Source of the DNA: Anopheles merus
Taxonomy: Eukaryota; Arthropoda; Insecta; Diptera; Culicidae
Direction of reading: 5' to 3'
NCBI RefSeq assembly: GCF_017562075.2
Contig: NC_054085.1
Span: forward strand, 24,602,433 to 24,666,432
DNA length: 64,000 nt
Shown here: piece by piece, positions 50,692-62,200 of the stretch
Position numbering within the stretch: position 1 is the stretch's first letter
Layout of the letters: each line of letters opens with the position of its first letter
Notes under the pieces: generated by a model
The model's database searches: none
What the model saw: only the letters and a program-made list of their open reading frames with translations
Told to the model about the DNA's origin: nothing
Program-made: the position numbers and the translations under genes

Positions 50692-53527
50692 AATGATTGA
50701 AAAAATACATACGATAAGTTATAACAACAATGATAAATAAGTATATAAAGTCGCAAACACAAATTAATAATTCCACGAGAACAATCGTAACAACAACGTG
50801 AAAATGATAACAAAAAGTAAATAAATAAAGTAAAATAACGAAATATTGATTGAAAAACAACTTCAAAGAACCAATCCTCACAACCGAACATTGACATAAC
50901 TTGATTAAAGAAACTGAATATGACTCCTCGGTTTGGTAAAAGACATGTTAATGGCGGTAAGCATCAAATAACTTAACCACGCCGGCGACATTCAATCATC
51001 ATGTCTTCATTTTCACTCCCATCCAACCTGATCCTGTACACTGGAAATGAAAATGAAAGTACATCAGTGAATACAACAACAACAACAAAACCATCGCCAC
51101 CCCACAGCTTCTACAAATTGTACGATCGCGACCGATCACGTAAACCCCACATGTGCATTTTATTGGCCCCAAACGTTTGATCGTCTAGCGAAAGCGTATC
51201 TGTTTGTTTTATTGCTAACATTTGCTGTCTTTCTCGCTTCCTTAACCTTACCCAAAAAAGTGCTTCTTGCAGCCTTCTTTTTTATGCTACCACATTGACT
51301 GCCGTAACAACGACGGAACTTAATTAAACAATTGCGAAAGCCTATGCGAATTGCTCGAATGGGTTAATGGTTTAATGACAAATCAAACAGGAGAATGTTC
51401 CGGGAGCTGGGAACCATGCTTACCCTGTTCAACTTCAGGTAAAACATCTTATTCAACCTGTTGCAGTTCCGCCGCTTCCTTCTTCCCTCAGAACTCCGGT
51501 CAAACAGCTTTCGGTTTTGTTTTTTCACCCAAACCTTCCGTTACCGTCTCCCGAAATTGCATAATGGCCCTCCCGTCCAGGGTGGTGTCGGCATTATGAG
51601 TTTATCACAACTTATTACTTGCACCCTTGTTCGCGCGAGAAGTCAGCAAATTCAATCGACCTTTCGGTTGCGCTCGAACCGATCGAACAGATTACGGTTC
51701 CGCGCCGGCTATGCGTTCAAAATGCGCGTGAAAGAACGGCGGGCTGGTGGAATATCCAATAGGCTAGGGGCCGGAGGAGACCGGGAGCTACCCCGGGTGA
51801 AGGTTCGGTTCCGAAGCGATCGTCCAGCAGCTGGAACGATTCCGAAAACGTTCCCTTCACTTTATCTTCGTCAACTTCGGCCACCTTTGCGAGGGGGCCA
51901 CTAGGGCACGGGCACATTTCTTCTTTCACCGGCGTGGCTCTTACGCAATCGGTGAGGTTTCTCCTCGGTAGTCCATCAAACATTCGCTCCTAGACGCGAG
52001 AGCCCATACAAAAAGCGTACATAATTTTACCACATTTTCGGCAATCAAACATATTGTGGACCGCACCGCACAATGATGCATTTTTGAGCTCGATGACAAC
52101 ATTCTCCAAAACGCTGAAACCTGCTGCCGCATGAAGACTACGCAATAGCCACCACACACAGTCTCTCGGGAGGAAGAAACATTTCCCTCAATCGCCCGAA
52201 CAACTTCCGCCATGTAGCCGAATGTGTCACAAATGTGTTTGCGGGCTAGCGGATCAGATGCAACCACGGTCGAAGGGTGTTTCCTTCCAACCGCGTGCGC
52301 CAACTGATCCAGTTCCGGGCCGTTTTATTTTGATCGATCGATTTCGGCTGGGGTCAAGCGTCCACGACCTGCCGTGAGATCACTTTCAAATGGCAGAAAC
52401 GCACACGCGACGTTAACGAGACGTCGGAGACAAAAGGCTCCACGCAATGGCAGTTGTCCCTCTCGCTAGTCAGCAAAAGGTTTTGTTGTAATGTTGGGAC
52501 AGGTATGATGGATGTGTGTACGGTTGCTTCCATGTCCTCGGTCCAGCGGTGACGGTATTTTGCTTCTCCTCGGGCGGGATAATGTAACCCGCTCGTGCTC
52601 AGTGATCATCTACGGTCGGGAGTGGCTTGCATAATGGTCGTATCTGTTCGATTGTGTTCTGATTACAGGCGTTAGGGCCATGAAGAATGCACGCGTTTCG
52701 TAATTCAGACGAGAAAGCAGCGTGTGCATATACAATTAGCCTTTGTTGGGTAGGAAGATCGCTAAATGGAGCGTTCGGATGTAAGTTTGGAGCATTTTTC
52801 CAGGCTTTTTACACTTCAGCTAGTTTAATAATGTTTACCTTAAATACTCCTTGCTGGACCAAGCATGGTAAAAGGTTATTATCTGTGAATAATTTCTGGA
52901 AACAGAGAAATGGTAGTACGGCTTCCTCTTCTTTCGATTAAGTTAAGTCATAATAAGAAATCTCTTACTCCAAGAAATTTTATAGATTTTTGGGCGATGA
53001 TGACCTTCTAATGCAAGGCTGGTAGTCATGCTAGGCTGTTGGTCAGGTAATTTTTTTAATTATGAAGTAAGGCATCACGTTAACAGCAGTAAGACCAAGC
53101 TCCAACCATGTCTCCCCTTGATAGGAGTGCTTCTATCGACTACAATTCTTCATGCTCGACTTTTGTACATACAACCAAACATTTCCTAGATTTCAGGCTG
53201 GGCTATTATGGTTGTTATGGTTGTAACTGTAGCTTATTAAGAAGACGGAATATCCTGGTTTCAAAAATCATATAATAAAAATAATAAAATAAACAGAAAC
53301 AGAGAAAATAAATAACCAAACATAATTCTTAACATACGTAGTTTCATCCGAAATTAGGCAACAAAATTACTGAAATTTTCTAAGGTTTTATACTTGGAAT
53401 AACCATTTCAATTTCATCAATAATTTGGCGCAACAAATGTAAAAAGTCATAACATCTCCAGGGGTTGAAATTTTGAAGCTAATCTGGATTTATTTTTGTT
53501 ATTCATCTGCTACAAACTTTTGATTTA
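50692..53527. other. Non-coding stretch
   Basis: Mixed DNA with a GC-richer zone at about 51.4-52.7 kb whose frames run on both strands (51461-51904 + and 51717-52303 -). None has a recognisable domain, signal peptide or matching splice sites. Confidence 0.4.
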
Positions 53528-53752
53528 CAGCCTGTTCCCGAGTTACGTAAATTCGGAGATACGTGGTTATCAAAATTTGACAGTTTCAAATCTATACAAA
53601 TTCCTCCACCAATCATCAAATGCAAATTGATTCAAAAAAATACATTATGCACCCAAGTATCAGATACAAAACGGGAAATTCATCTCACGCGGATATTGGA
53701 GTTACGCGGATGCCTCGGGGATGTATAAAAAGCGTATCTCGGAAGTAGATTG
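53528..53752. mobile_element. TA-type MITE with CGAGTTACG ends, copy 2 (degenerate)
   Basis: A 225-bp segment flanked by TA (53526-53527 and 53753-53754) begins CAGCCTGTTCCCGAGTTACG. Its far end reads inversely CAATCTACTTCCGAGATACG. The end motif matches that of the element at 43065-43396, but this copy is shorter and more diverged. Confidence 0.68.
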
Positions 53753-53754
53753 TA

Positions 53755-54898
53755 CTATGTCCTCAAATCAAACTAACAACTTAAATGTACCTATACCTAA
53801 CCTAAAGTTTGAAACATTTCAGACCTCATAGATAACATTCTTTCTATATATTTAAAGTACAAACATGGAGAGTCATCTGATTAAAAGGAAAAGAGAGATT
53901 TCTAATTCATCCCCAGTTTGGTTAGTTTTACCCAAAGCGTACACGGTAGTGCCCACTCCATTTGTCGCCGCTCATTAACAAAGGTCACATTTAAATCGAG
54001 AAAACATAAAGCGACAAGCAAATCACAAAACGCATGCAAAATATCAATCCCTTTCCCTTTTTCAACACATACAACCTGCCACACAAAACGCCTGTCCAAT
54101 TGGCTCAAAACTCCAAAACGACACCGACAGCAACGCTCCACAACTGCTAACCCGTAAATGTCAATTACGCATCCCATATCAATGCGATCGTCCCGTAAAT
54201 AACTCGTCCAACTACTGTGTGAACATCAGCGGCATGGCCATTCATCCATCTCCCGGTACGCGAAGCTTTCGGAAAATGACAGACCTTTCGCGGGTGGTCA
54301 TCATCGGTTGGAAATGTCGGCACATACGAACATACACAAACACACACCACTCACAATGGCTTTTCCCGGGGCATAGTATTGGCCATCCCAGAGCCTGTGA
54401 GGACAAGTCTGTGTACGTTGCGCAATCGTACGTACAGGATTGTCGAGCACTTGCGGGAACGAATTCCACACCAGAAGAGTTTTTTTTGGGTTTCGGAGAT
54501 ATTAAAACCACATTTTAGTAGCGCAACAGGTATTCCAAATTTTCAACAAATAAATAGGAAAGGCTCCAGAAAACCGGTTACGTGAGTTGAACATTATTCC
54601 ATCCAAAATAAAACCCTCGAACAATTTTCCTCATATACTTTCGATCGATCCTCCGTGCGTAATCCCTGCTGTGCCTGCTGTGTCCTACTGAGCCGCTACC
54701 TCAGAAGTACTTGTCTTCCTCCCGCGTCCAATTTGAAAGGCCCTGCCTGCATTGAGGCGGGCGCTTGTATCACTATTGCCCCAACCCTTCCGGACTGGAA
54801 GGAGATTGCGCTCTCTTTCTCTGCCCGCCAACGAGATAAACCTTCTTCGAGCGATCTCCACCCCACGACGCGACACAGATCACTTGCGCTTTCGGTCG
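53755..54898. other. Non-coding stretch upstream of gene D
   Basis: No gene is seen. The last few hundred bases, GC-richer and directly upstream of a TATA box, are the likely proximal promoter of gene D. Confidence 0.45.
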
Positions 54899-54906
54899 TA
54901 TAAAAG
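54899..54906 (+). promoter_or_regulatory. TATA box of gene D
   Basis: TATAAAAG is a strong TATA box, beginning 34 bp upstream of the adenine of a TCAGTG initiator. This spacing is typical of insect core promoters and of strongly regulated secreted structural protein genes. Confidence 0.8.
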
Positions 54907-54930
54907 AGATTGTTCGCCACCGGCAAAGCA

Positions 54931-54936
54931 TCAGTG
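54931..54936 (+). promoter_or_regulatory. Initiator (TCAGTG) and probable start site of gene D
   Basis: TCAGTG matches the arthropod initiator with +1 at 54933. A start here gives a 5'UTR of 189 nt that includes a (GT)n run at about 54999-55012. Confidence 0.7.
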
Positions 54937-55121
54937 AGCGCAGTGCCGTCTCAGCCAGCACAACCAACTGCCAAGTCAGTCCCTCATCTGTGTTTCGTGT
55001 GTGTGTGTGTGTGGTTTTGGGCTTTCTTTGGGCCCCGACCTTGCCAAAAAAAAAAGAGCAAACCCCTCAGTGTCTTTTGCTGCTTTCGTTGATACACGTG
55101 TGCATACAAGAAAAACAGAAA

Positions 55122-58100
55122 ATGAATCGTTTCAGTGCGGTAAGTGCGGCAGCGGCATCATGTAACGGAAGCGCAGTGTGAACGAAATCGTGTTTGAAGG
55201 ATCTTGTGTGTGTGTTTTTTTTTCGGGATTGAATCAAACGTCTGCGGTATACTTTTGGACTTTGCGAAATCGGTGATGGTCAATGACTGTGATGCTGCAA
55301 TACCGGATAGATGATTCCGACTGGGAAAACCCTACGTTTGTAAAAAAAACAGATCTCCAAAAAACTCAACGCAACACACTCTACTCGTTCAAAGTGAAAG
55401 TGATCAATTGATCGAAGCGTGATTGCGAGCACGAGCACACATAAAAACGAAACAAATTCGCAGCTCTTGAGCGAATGGGGCGGTATGCTGAGACGGTTGC
55501 CCATTACTTCCTGAAAGGCGACAAAAAATCCAATTCAATTAGCTTGAATGACAGTACGCAAGAGAGACAAGAGGCGCACAAATTACGTACACCAAGAGCC
55601 ATGTCAATACAGCGAATTGCGCTGATATTGCTTTATGTCTTCAGGACAAGTGGTCGTAGCAGTGTGTAGTTTAATAAGAGTGCAAATCGCATTGAATTAG
55701 TTGAATTAGTCAAAATGTGGTTTCTACGTTCTACGCTCTTACTACACAGCACGATGTTCGTTGGAAACAGAGAGCTTGCCCTTGTCCTACTCAATTTTAA
55801 GGATTTCCTATTCCTTCTATGACAACTTTTTTGTAGTAAAAGCTATGCAAAGACGAGGATGATTTGAAATGTTTTATACATTGCAATTGTCTTTTGTCTT
55901 GCTAAGCAATTGCTGAATGTGACTGTTCCTTATAGACTCTAAGATTGCATTAAAATTAAAATTTTATATAAAAATTTAACCAATATGTGTGAAATTGCAT
56001 CGACAAAACGAAACACATTGTTACATGTTAAAGAAAAAATCGTTAGAAATTCAACCGAAATTACTATCTAGCACTAAACAAAGAGGCGAAAGTACTTCGT
56101 TGGAGCCAAAGCCTCTATAAACTATTCAAACAACATCTAGCATTAATTACCTCAGCAATGCCTCCCAAGACGCTTCACTAGTTTGTGCATCACTCTCACA
56201 AACCGCTCCTTTTCATGTCATTTGAATACTTCAGATACCTTCTAAACATTCCTTCGGTTCCAGCGGAAGTAACCGAAACCCATTACAAGAGGCATACTTA
56301 GCGGACCACTAATGAGCCGTACACAGCTCCCAACCACTTCAAAGTAGCCACAGACTCACAACTCTCGCTCGAGTGCAACTGCATCTTCCGTTATCCCACC
56401 CATACATACTGCCCACTCACACAACGCTTACATTATTGCACAGAATAGCTGCATTGCATCACTGGAACTGAACGGTCTAAACCGCACAGCAAAATCTTGA
56501 TCGCAATCGGTCGCACTTTCTTCGAAAGTGAAAACGACCAACAGCAATAACAAAAAACTGCGCGATTATGTCATGCTAGTGTGTCCAGTAATCCAGGAGG
56601 ATCACAGTCGACGCACGATTAGGGCTCAGCTTTCCTTTCACCTGCTGGTAGTTAAACTGAAACAGTTTTGGGGCAGTTATCGTTAAAATCATCCGGGAAA
56701 GGTAAAGATCAAGTGATCAGCGGTTATTTTCGGTACTTATGGTGAGTCGTCAAACAGTCGTGATGATGATGATGACAACAAGTACACATCAAAATGTAAC
56801 CTTTCTTTCCTGTGCATCAATGTGCTGGGGCTGTTCATCTGATCGCGATTAATCCTGTTTTTGTAGAAGCGAACCATACTGGAACGCAGTACTTTCGTAC
56901 CAACATCTTCTCAGCCGTATGCCGTTCGGTACTTAAAACGGGCGGGAGAAAGGAGTTTGGTTGGTCACCTTCTTCCCAGTTGCCGGCTTCAATATTCGTG
57001 TTGCGCAATGTTCAACCGGCAAATGACCGGAGGGTTCTCCAGCCCTGTCTCACTCGCCGAGATAGGGAATTGGATGACGCCCGGTTTTCGGTGTGGAAGC
57101 GTGGGTTTTGCAATCCGGTTAGCGCCGTGATTTCACTTTCCATAAGTTCGAGCAAGTACGTTAATGTAACGATCAATGGTACCGTGTACGGTTGGATCCT
57201 GCAAAGAGGGGTGGGTTTACCACACTTAACCTTCTTTTGGAACGGTTTATTCCGGTCCGGAGGTTTGAGATCCTTTCCTGAAATGAAGATTTATGGCAGG
57301 TTATGCAATGGTTGGACTTTCTGTGCAATAACAGCTATTCGCGACTCCACTTCTGTGTCAATAGTTTGTAACGGTTCGCTAATAAACGCGTTGTTTTTTC
57401 CCCCTGTCTTTTCAGATTTTCATGCTCGTTAGTGCATCGCTCGTGTGTGCTGAACCGCCAGTTCACGGTGGATACGGCCATGGTCACGGTCATGGTGGTG
57501 GTGGTGGTGGCGGTGGATACGACGATGGCGGCTACATCGCGGTTAGCCCAGGTCATCAAACGTCCGAGGGACTGCACGTTGACCACAGCCTGCTGCACAA
57601 GGTGAAGGAGGCGCTGCTGGAGCACGAGAACTCTGGATCGCACGGCGGCGGCTACTCTGGCTCGCTGTCGACCGCTTACGGACCACCGTCGGGATCGTAC
57701 GGACCACCGTCCCCGGTTTACGGTGTACCGTCGTACTCGGGCCACGGACACGTCAAGACCACCGGCATTGAGCTGGGCCACGTTCAGCAAGGCATCCAGG
57801 TCGCCGAGTACTACAAGGCCGCCCACGGTCCATCTTACTCGTCGTACGCCGCCCCATCGTACTCGTCTCACTCATCCTCATCGTCGTACTCGGCACCTTC
57901 CTACTCATCTCACTCCTCCTTCACGCCATCGCACGGCTACTCATCGGGAGGCTCGGCTTACTCTTCCTACTCGGCACCATCCGTATCGTCTTACTACTCT
58001 GCACCATCTGTATCCTCTCACTACTCTGCACCATCTGTATCTTCTCACTACTCTGCACCTTCCGTTTCATCTCACTACTCTGCACCATCTGTATCATCTC

Positions 58101-58495
58101 ACTACTCTGCACCTTCCGTATCATCTCACTACTCTGCACCGTCGCATTCTTCCTCTTCCTTCTCGGGTCTATCCTCCTCGTACGGCGCACCTTCGCTCTC
58201 CTCCAGCTACGGTGCCCCGGCCGTCTCTTCCCACTACTCCGCACCTTCCTTCTCGTCTCACTCGGGCGGCTCCTACTCGCTCGGCTCATCGCACGGCTCA
58301 TCCCACGGCTCGTCGCACGGCGGTTCGTCGTTCGTTGCCATCCCATCGTCCTCGTACGGTGTGCCGTCGTTCGGTTCGTCCGGCCACCATCATCGCCCGT
58401 CGCACAGCTCGAGCCACTCGTACTCGTCCTACCGTCCGCCGTCCTCCTCGTACGGACCGCCGCGTCCAACCTACGGTGTGCCGCACCATCACTAA
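55122..58495 (+). CDS. Secreted low-complexity (cuticular-like) protein (gene D)
   Basis: Exon 1 supplies six codons (55122-55139), followed by GTAAGT. Exon 2 runs 57416-58495 after a pyrimidine-rich acceptor, giving 365 aa plus stop. The join creates a textbook signal peptide, MNRFSAIFMLVSASLVCA, split by the intron; a short first exon ending inside the signal peptide is characteristic of many insect cuticular protein genes. The mature protein begins with a His/Gly-rich stretch. Next comes a conserved-looking non-repetitive segment around EGLHVDHSLLHKVKEALLEHE, then Ser/Tyr-rich sequence with YGPP/YGVP motifs and tandem YSAPSVSSH units. It ends YGVPHHH. I see no Rebers-Riddiford chitin-binding consensus. 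An extracellular structural or cuticle role is inferred from composition and gene structure; an eggshell or peritrophic component is an alternative. Confidence 0.82.
55140..57415 (+). other. Intron 1 of gene D
   Basis: A 2276-bp intron with donor GTAAGT and acceptor TTTTCAG separates the six-codon first exon from the main exon. It contains a 38-bp repeat at 56098-56135, also found at 43657-43694, and a GATGATGATGATGA tract near 56760. An open frame of about 206 codons (56812-57432) runs through its 3' part into exon 2 in a different frame and has no recognisable features. Confidence 0.75.
57968..58129 (+). repeat. 27-bp coding tandem repeat (YSAPSVSSH) in gene D
   Basis: Six consecutive in-frame 27-bp units encode YSAPSVSSY once and YSAPSVSSH five times, followed by a partial unit YSAPSHSS. 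The units are nearly identical at DNA level (alternating CCATCTGTATC and CCTTCCGTATC forms), which indicates recent expansion or gene conversion. Confidence 0.92.
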
Positions 58496-58720
58496 ACACG
58501 ATCATCAACACAAATCGTACCATCCAGCGTCCAGCAGCCAGCACAGTTGCTGCCAGGCGTGCCGTCATCTAAGTCAGTTCTAGCATCTTCGCCTCCATTC
58601 GCACCACCCATCAACTCGTAGGCTTAGTACAACACTTTCACAACGCACCTCATCTACTCAAAATACGTTGTTTTGTTTTGTTTACATTGTGTACAGAGTG
58701 CATCGCGATCGATGTTTTAT

Positions 58721-58726
58721 AATAAA
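58721..58726 (+). terminator. Poly(A) signal of gene D
   Basis: AATAAA occurs 226 nt after the stop codon of gene D. Cleavage would fall at about 58740, just short of the 3' end of the convergent gene C. Confidence 0.75.
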
Positions 58727-58771
58727 ACAAGAGTTACTTAAAAGTGAAACAATCAACCAGTCTTCGAACAT

Positions 58772-58777
58772 TTTATT
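58772..58777 (-). terminator. Poly(A) signal of gene C, abutting the stop codon
   Basis: On the minus strand the stop TGA (58781-58779) is followed by TAATAAAA, so the AATAAA hexamer begins one nucleotide after the stop. If used, the 3'UTR would be only about 20-30 nt. Confidence 0.65.
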
Positions 58778-58778
58778 A

Positions 58779-60325
58779 TCAGCTATTGTAGTACGTCTTA
58801 ATGTACGGGCTCTCCGGGGTTGGACATCTGAACTCTTCAAACAGTTGTTTCAGTACGGTGGTTTTGTGGCGCGTGGGCTCCAGCATGTTGTTCCACAGTC
58901 CGTTCGCCGAAACGGCGTGGCCCTTCTGGCTGAGATGCACACAATCGATGGCCATGATGGAAAGATCCGGCTTGCCGTCCCTCCGATGGAAGATGCTTGC
59001 GTCTCGGTAGAATGGTTGATAGACGACCGTAAAGTCATCACTGTGGAACTCGGGCCGATGGCTTACCCGCTCCATTATCTTCACGAAGCGTCGCTCAAGC
59101 TGCCGGTAGAGATTCCGATTGCCGGAGTACTTCGGACCGTACAGACAGGAGCACTCGATGGGGCGCACAAACTGACAGGTTAGCGGCGCTTGCACTTTGT
59201 CGATCGAGAACGATAGATTTATTAACGGCGATGGTACCAGGTTCACCAAAGTTCTGGAAAAAAAAACTGGAATGTAAATAAAATCCTTTTTCGGAACGAT
59301 CGAGTGCGTTTTACCTTGGCATCACTTTTTTGAGGTAGTACAGGGTCGTTAAGAGATACTTCTCTTGATCGCGGTTGATCCATTCGGTAGCGTTCGTCTG
59401 ATAGCACACGTCCGAGCAGAAGTCGTTGCCTCCAATCATGAGCGTCAGAAGCTTCCAGTGCTTATGCCAATTGACACTGGTTGAAGATAGGAACAGACAG
59501 CAGCAAAAGGCATTGGTAGTTGGCTACAATTTCTCTTAATTTAATGACTTCTTACCGTGGATCAGCTTTCATACGCTCCACCAATGATGCCGCATTGTAG
59601 GGCATATCGCTCGTTGTCGCTATAATCTCCGCCACGTTAAACTGTGACGGCAGATGCACATTGTATGAGTCGGCAAATGAGTACCTGATATACAACAACA
59701 CATCTTGTAAATAAAACTGAATCATTTTAAAACCTAGCTCCACTTACCCAAACAGCCGCGGATTGAACTCTTTCAGTATGTTGGGCAGTGTCAGATGCGT
59801 TCTCCACGTGCCCTGACCGCCAATGCACCACGACAGGCCCCGGTTGTCGATCAGCAGCTCCCAGAACTGGCGCGAGTTGGCCCCCGTCGCGCTGGTGAGC
59901 GAGTCCCCGAGGGCCGCCACCACATCGAAGTCGCCCGGCCGCAACCGATGCACGCTGGTCGGCGGCGTCGCGCTTCTGTATCCCCGCACGTCGCAAGGAA
60001 ACGGAACGTTCGGTGGTACGCGCGCCTGCAGTGACACACCTTCGTCCCGCATTCCCGTCGGGCCGAGCAATCGATTGTACACCTCGCGAATGCCACGGTA
60101 CATCATGCGCACCGGTTCGGATGCATCCAGCCGGCTGGTAACGATGTGGTTCTCGTACTCCTGCGTGCCGGTGATGTTTTTCAGTATGTTGCCCCGCTCC
60201 CGGCTGATGCGGTTGCGGACGGGTGGACCGGTTAGTGTGGCGCTGGCCGATCCGCGGAGCGTGGTGTAGTGCTGCAGTGCGGTGCACACCGCCAGCAGTA
60301 GGAGAGCCGAATTCCTGGATCGCAT
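58779..60325 (-). CDS. Secreted phospholipase B1-like GDSL hydrolase (gene C)
   Basis: Four coding exons on the minus strand join in frame: 60325-59748, 59684-59556, 59476-59315 and 59253-58779 (1344 nt, 447 aa plus stop). The start MRSRNSALLLLAVCTALQ is a signal peptide. SGNH blocks: GDS at 140-142 (Ser142), CIGGQ, GGND at 251-254 and DCVH with Asp393/His396. The protein is longer than its paralogues A and B at the N-terminus and clearly more diverged. Its three introns sit at other positions: after LFG, DPR and MPR. The intron that precedes the GDS block in A and B is absent. It converges on gene D with almost no intergenic space. Secreted lipid-ester hydrolase activity is inferred from family; all catalytic residues are present. 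Confidence 0.88.
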
Positions 60326-61546
60326 TCTGTGTTACTACGTGCCGATCGGGTGGTGCCGACCTGCCGAGCGGAACGAGAAAGTTAAATTGAAATATTCAAA
60401 TTTAGTCAATCGTTTAACCGGGAACCTGGGAGCTCCAGCCCGGGAGAAGGAAATGCAGTCCCAGGGCAGAAGCAATAGAAGTTGATATCGAACCAGTGCT
60501 GATACCGACGGCTAAATGCATTACGGAATGTATCGTGTAGGAATGTATTGGGAAAAGTGATGTTCCGGGTAAGGCTGGGGAAAGAAAAACATTCCCCGTC
60601 CGGTACACAAAAAACGAGCCATGTGAACACACATGACCAGGTGGACGCTATCCAGTGCATGGGTGAGGCGTGCACGTGAGGCTAGAAAACGCCACGTCCA
60701 CAAGCCCGTAACGGAACGAGCCCGCCTTTTGGGGTTGAAATATTTAGCACAAATTTTCGGCAAACGTTTCGTACGTGCGTTGCATTCCGGAGCGCTGATG
60801 ACGAAACTGTTGACGATGCAACGGATGCATCGGAATGAAATCCGCTTGGGTGAGGGTAGCCTACTTGCTCCCGATGCCCAGTGCATTCGCTATTTCGATT
60901 GACGCGCGTGTTGTTGTGGAATTGATACAGTGGTAGCAGCGGCAGCGACCGAAACTCTGCATATAAAACTCTGATCTGATGCTCTTATCTAATGCATCGA
61001 TGAAATGGAAAAAGAAAATGTGTCCTTGGCTTCTTTTTAAACTATAGCGAAATATTATATAATCATAATTCGGAAAATATTATTGTAGATATTGAAGCGC
61101 ATTAAAAATTTAATTGTTTGGTGTGAAGTAATAATCAGGAGACTCCTAATCCCAAAAACCAATACTTTTGATAAACTCTAGTAGAGTCTTTCACTTTTCT
61201 TAGACACATGTTAAACACATGTTTTCGAGTAGTTTAGTTAATCAATGTTTGTACATAACTAAGACATCAATTACCTATTTGACTAGCACACTAGTCTATT
61301 TACAAAGAAATAAACTAATAAATTAATTGATCTTCAACCATGGTTAAGCTTAAAAAGAAATTATTCTCAATTTCAGTTTGCACAATTCAGCCTAAGATTT
61401 TACTTTGATATAAACTAAAACCCTTATTTAGACGTTATTTGAACTATCGCAGACTAAAAAAAAACGTTTTTTTAATTAGCTTTCTTATGCTCAATACAGA
61501 TAGGGAAAAACACTGAAACATAATCAATGCGAAGTAAACAGAAATA
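60326..61546. other. Upstream region of gene C and AT-rich spacer
   Basis: The first 600 bp is GC-rich and presumably contains the minus-strand promoter of gene C, but no TATA box at a sensible distance is visible on that strand. TATAAAA at 60962-60968 is on the + strand and has no matching gene. The remainder is AT-rich with no gene. Confidence 0.4.
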
Positions 61547-62111
61547 CAGTCATTGCCACTAAATTTTGACTCTAACTCACCTATTTTTGTCTCGAAGGCA
61601 CCAATTTTTGACAGTGTGTCACGATTTTTGCCTCAAAGGCATCAATTTTTGACAGTGAGTCAATCGCTTTATTTACAAAATTTTAAGTAATTCCTGAAAG
61701 TGTGTATTTTGAAATGATTTAAATAAAGTTAATTAGTGAATAATTGTATTGATAGAATTTAAAACAAAACAATTGCTTTCCCAATTTTGGATGTTTTAAT
61801 GGAGTGAAAAAAATGGCATGTATTTTCAGCTGTAAACAAAAGCTTTAGAATTTCTAAAATTCCATCATTTGTTCTCAAGAAACAATAAATTTACACAGTT
61901 TTTGTATTTTTTATGAGATGTGAGATAACAAATGTTAAAAATCTGCTTAAATACCTTGTCAAATTGTCATGATTGCTACAGGAGTCAAAAATTTATGACT
62001 TACAGACAAAAATAGGTGCGTTAGAGTCAAAAATTGATCCCTCAAAGGAAAAAAATTATGCGCTCTGTCAAAAATTGCTGCCTTAGAGCCAAAATTTGGT
62101 GACAACGACTG
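61547..62111. mobile_element. TA-type MITE, CAGTCRTTG family, copy 2
   Basis: A 565-bp segment is flanked by TA (61545-61546 and 62112-62113). It starts CAGTCATTGCCACTAAATTT and its far end reads inversely CAGTCGTTGTCACCAAATTT, so the inverted ends are well preserved. Subterminal motifs such as CAATTTTTGACAGTG repeat internally. It is the better preserved sister of 22287-22803. Confidence 0.85.
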
Positions 62112-62200
62112 TAATAAAAAATGAAATTTACAGCAAAAAGACGAAATTTTATATTTCATATTAGTACAAGATAATAAATAAAGGAAACTTAATCAATCGT

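Noticed and set aside
56812..57432. 206-codon open frame in the intron of gene D
   Set aside because: It runs across the gene D splice acceptor in another frame, shows no domain or signal peptide, and its composition is unremarkable. Most likely chance.
57723..58583. 286-codon + strand frame and 215-codon antisense frame over gene D exon 2
   Set aside because: Both are shadows of the repetitive, biased codons of gene D. They lack signal peptides and have implausible Thr/His/Arg- or Arg/Met-rich composition.
60962..60968. TATAAAA as a promoter
   Set aside because: It is on the + strand with no downstream + strand gene; gene C is transcribed from the other strand.
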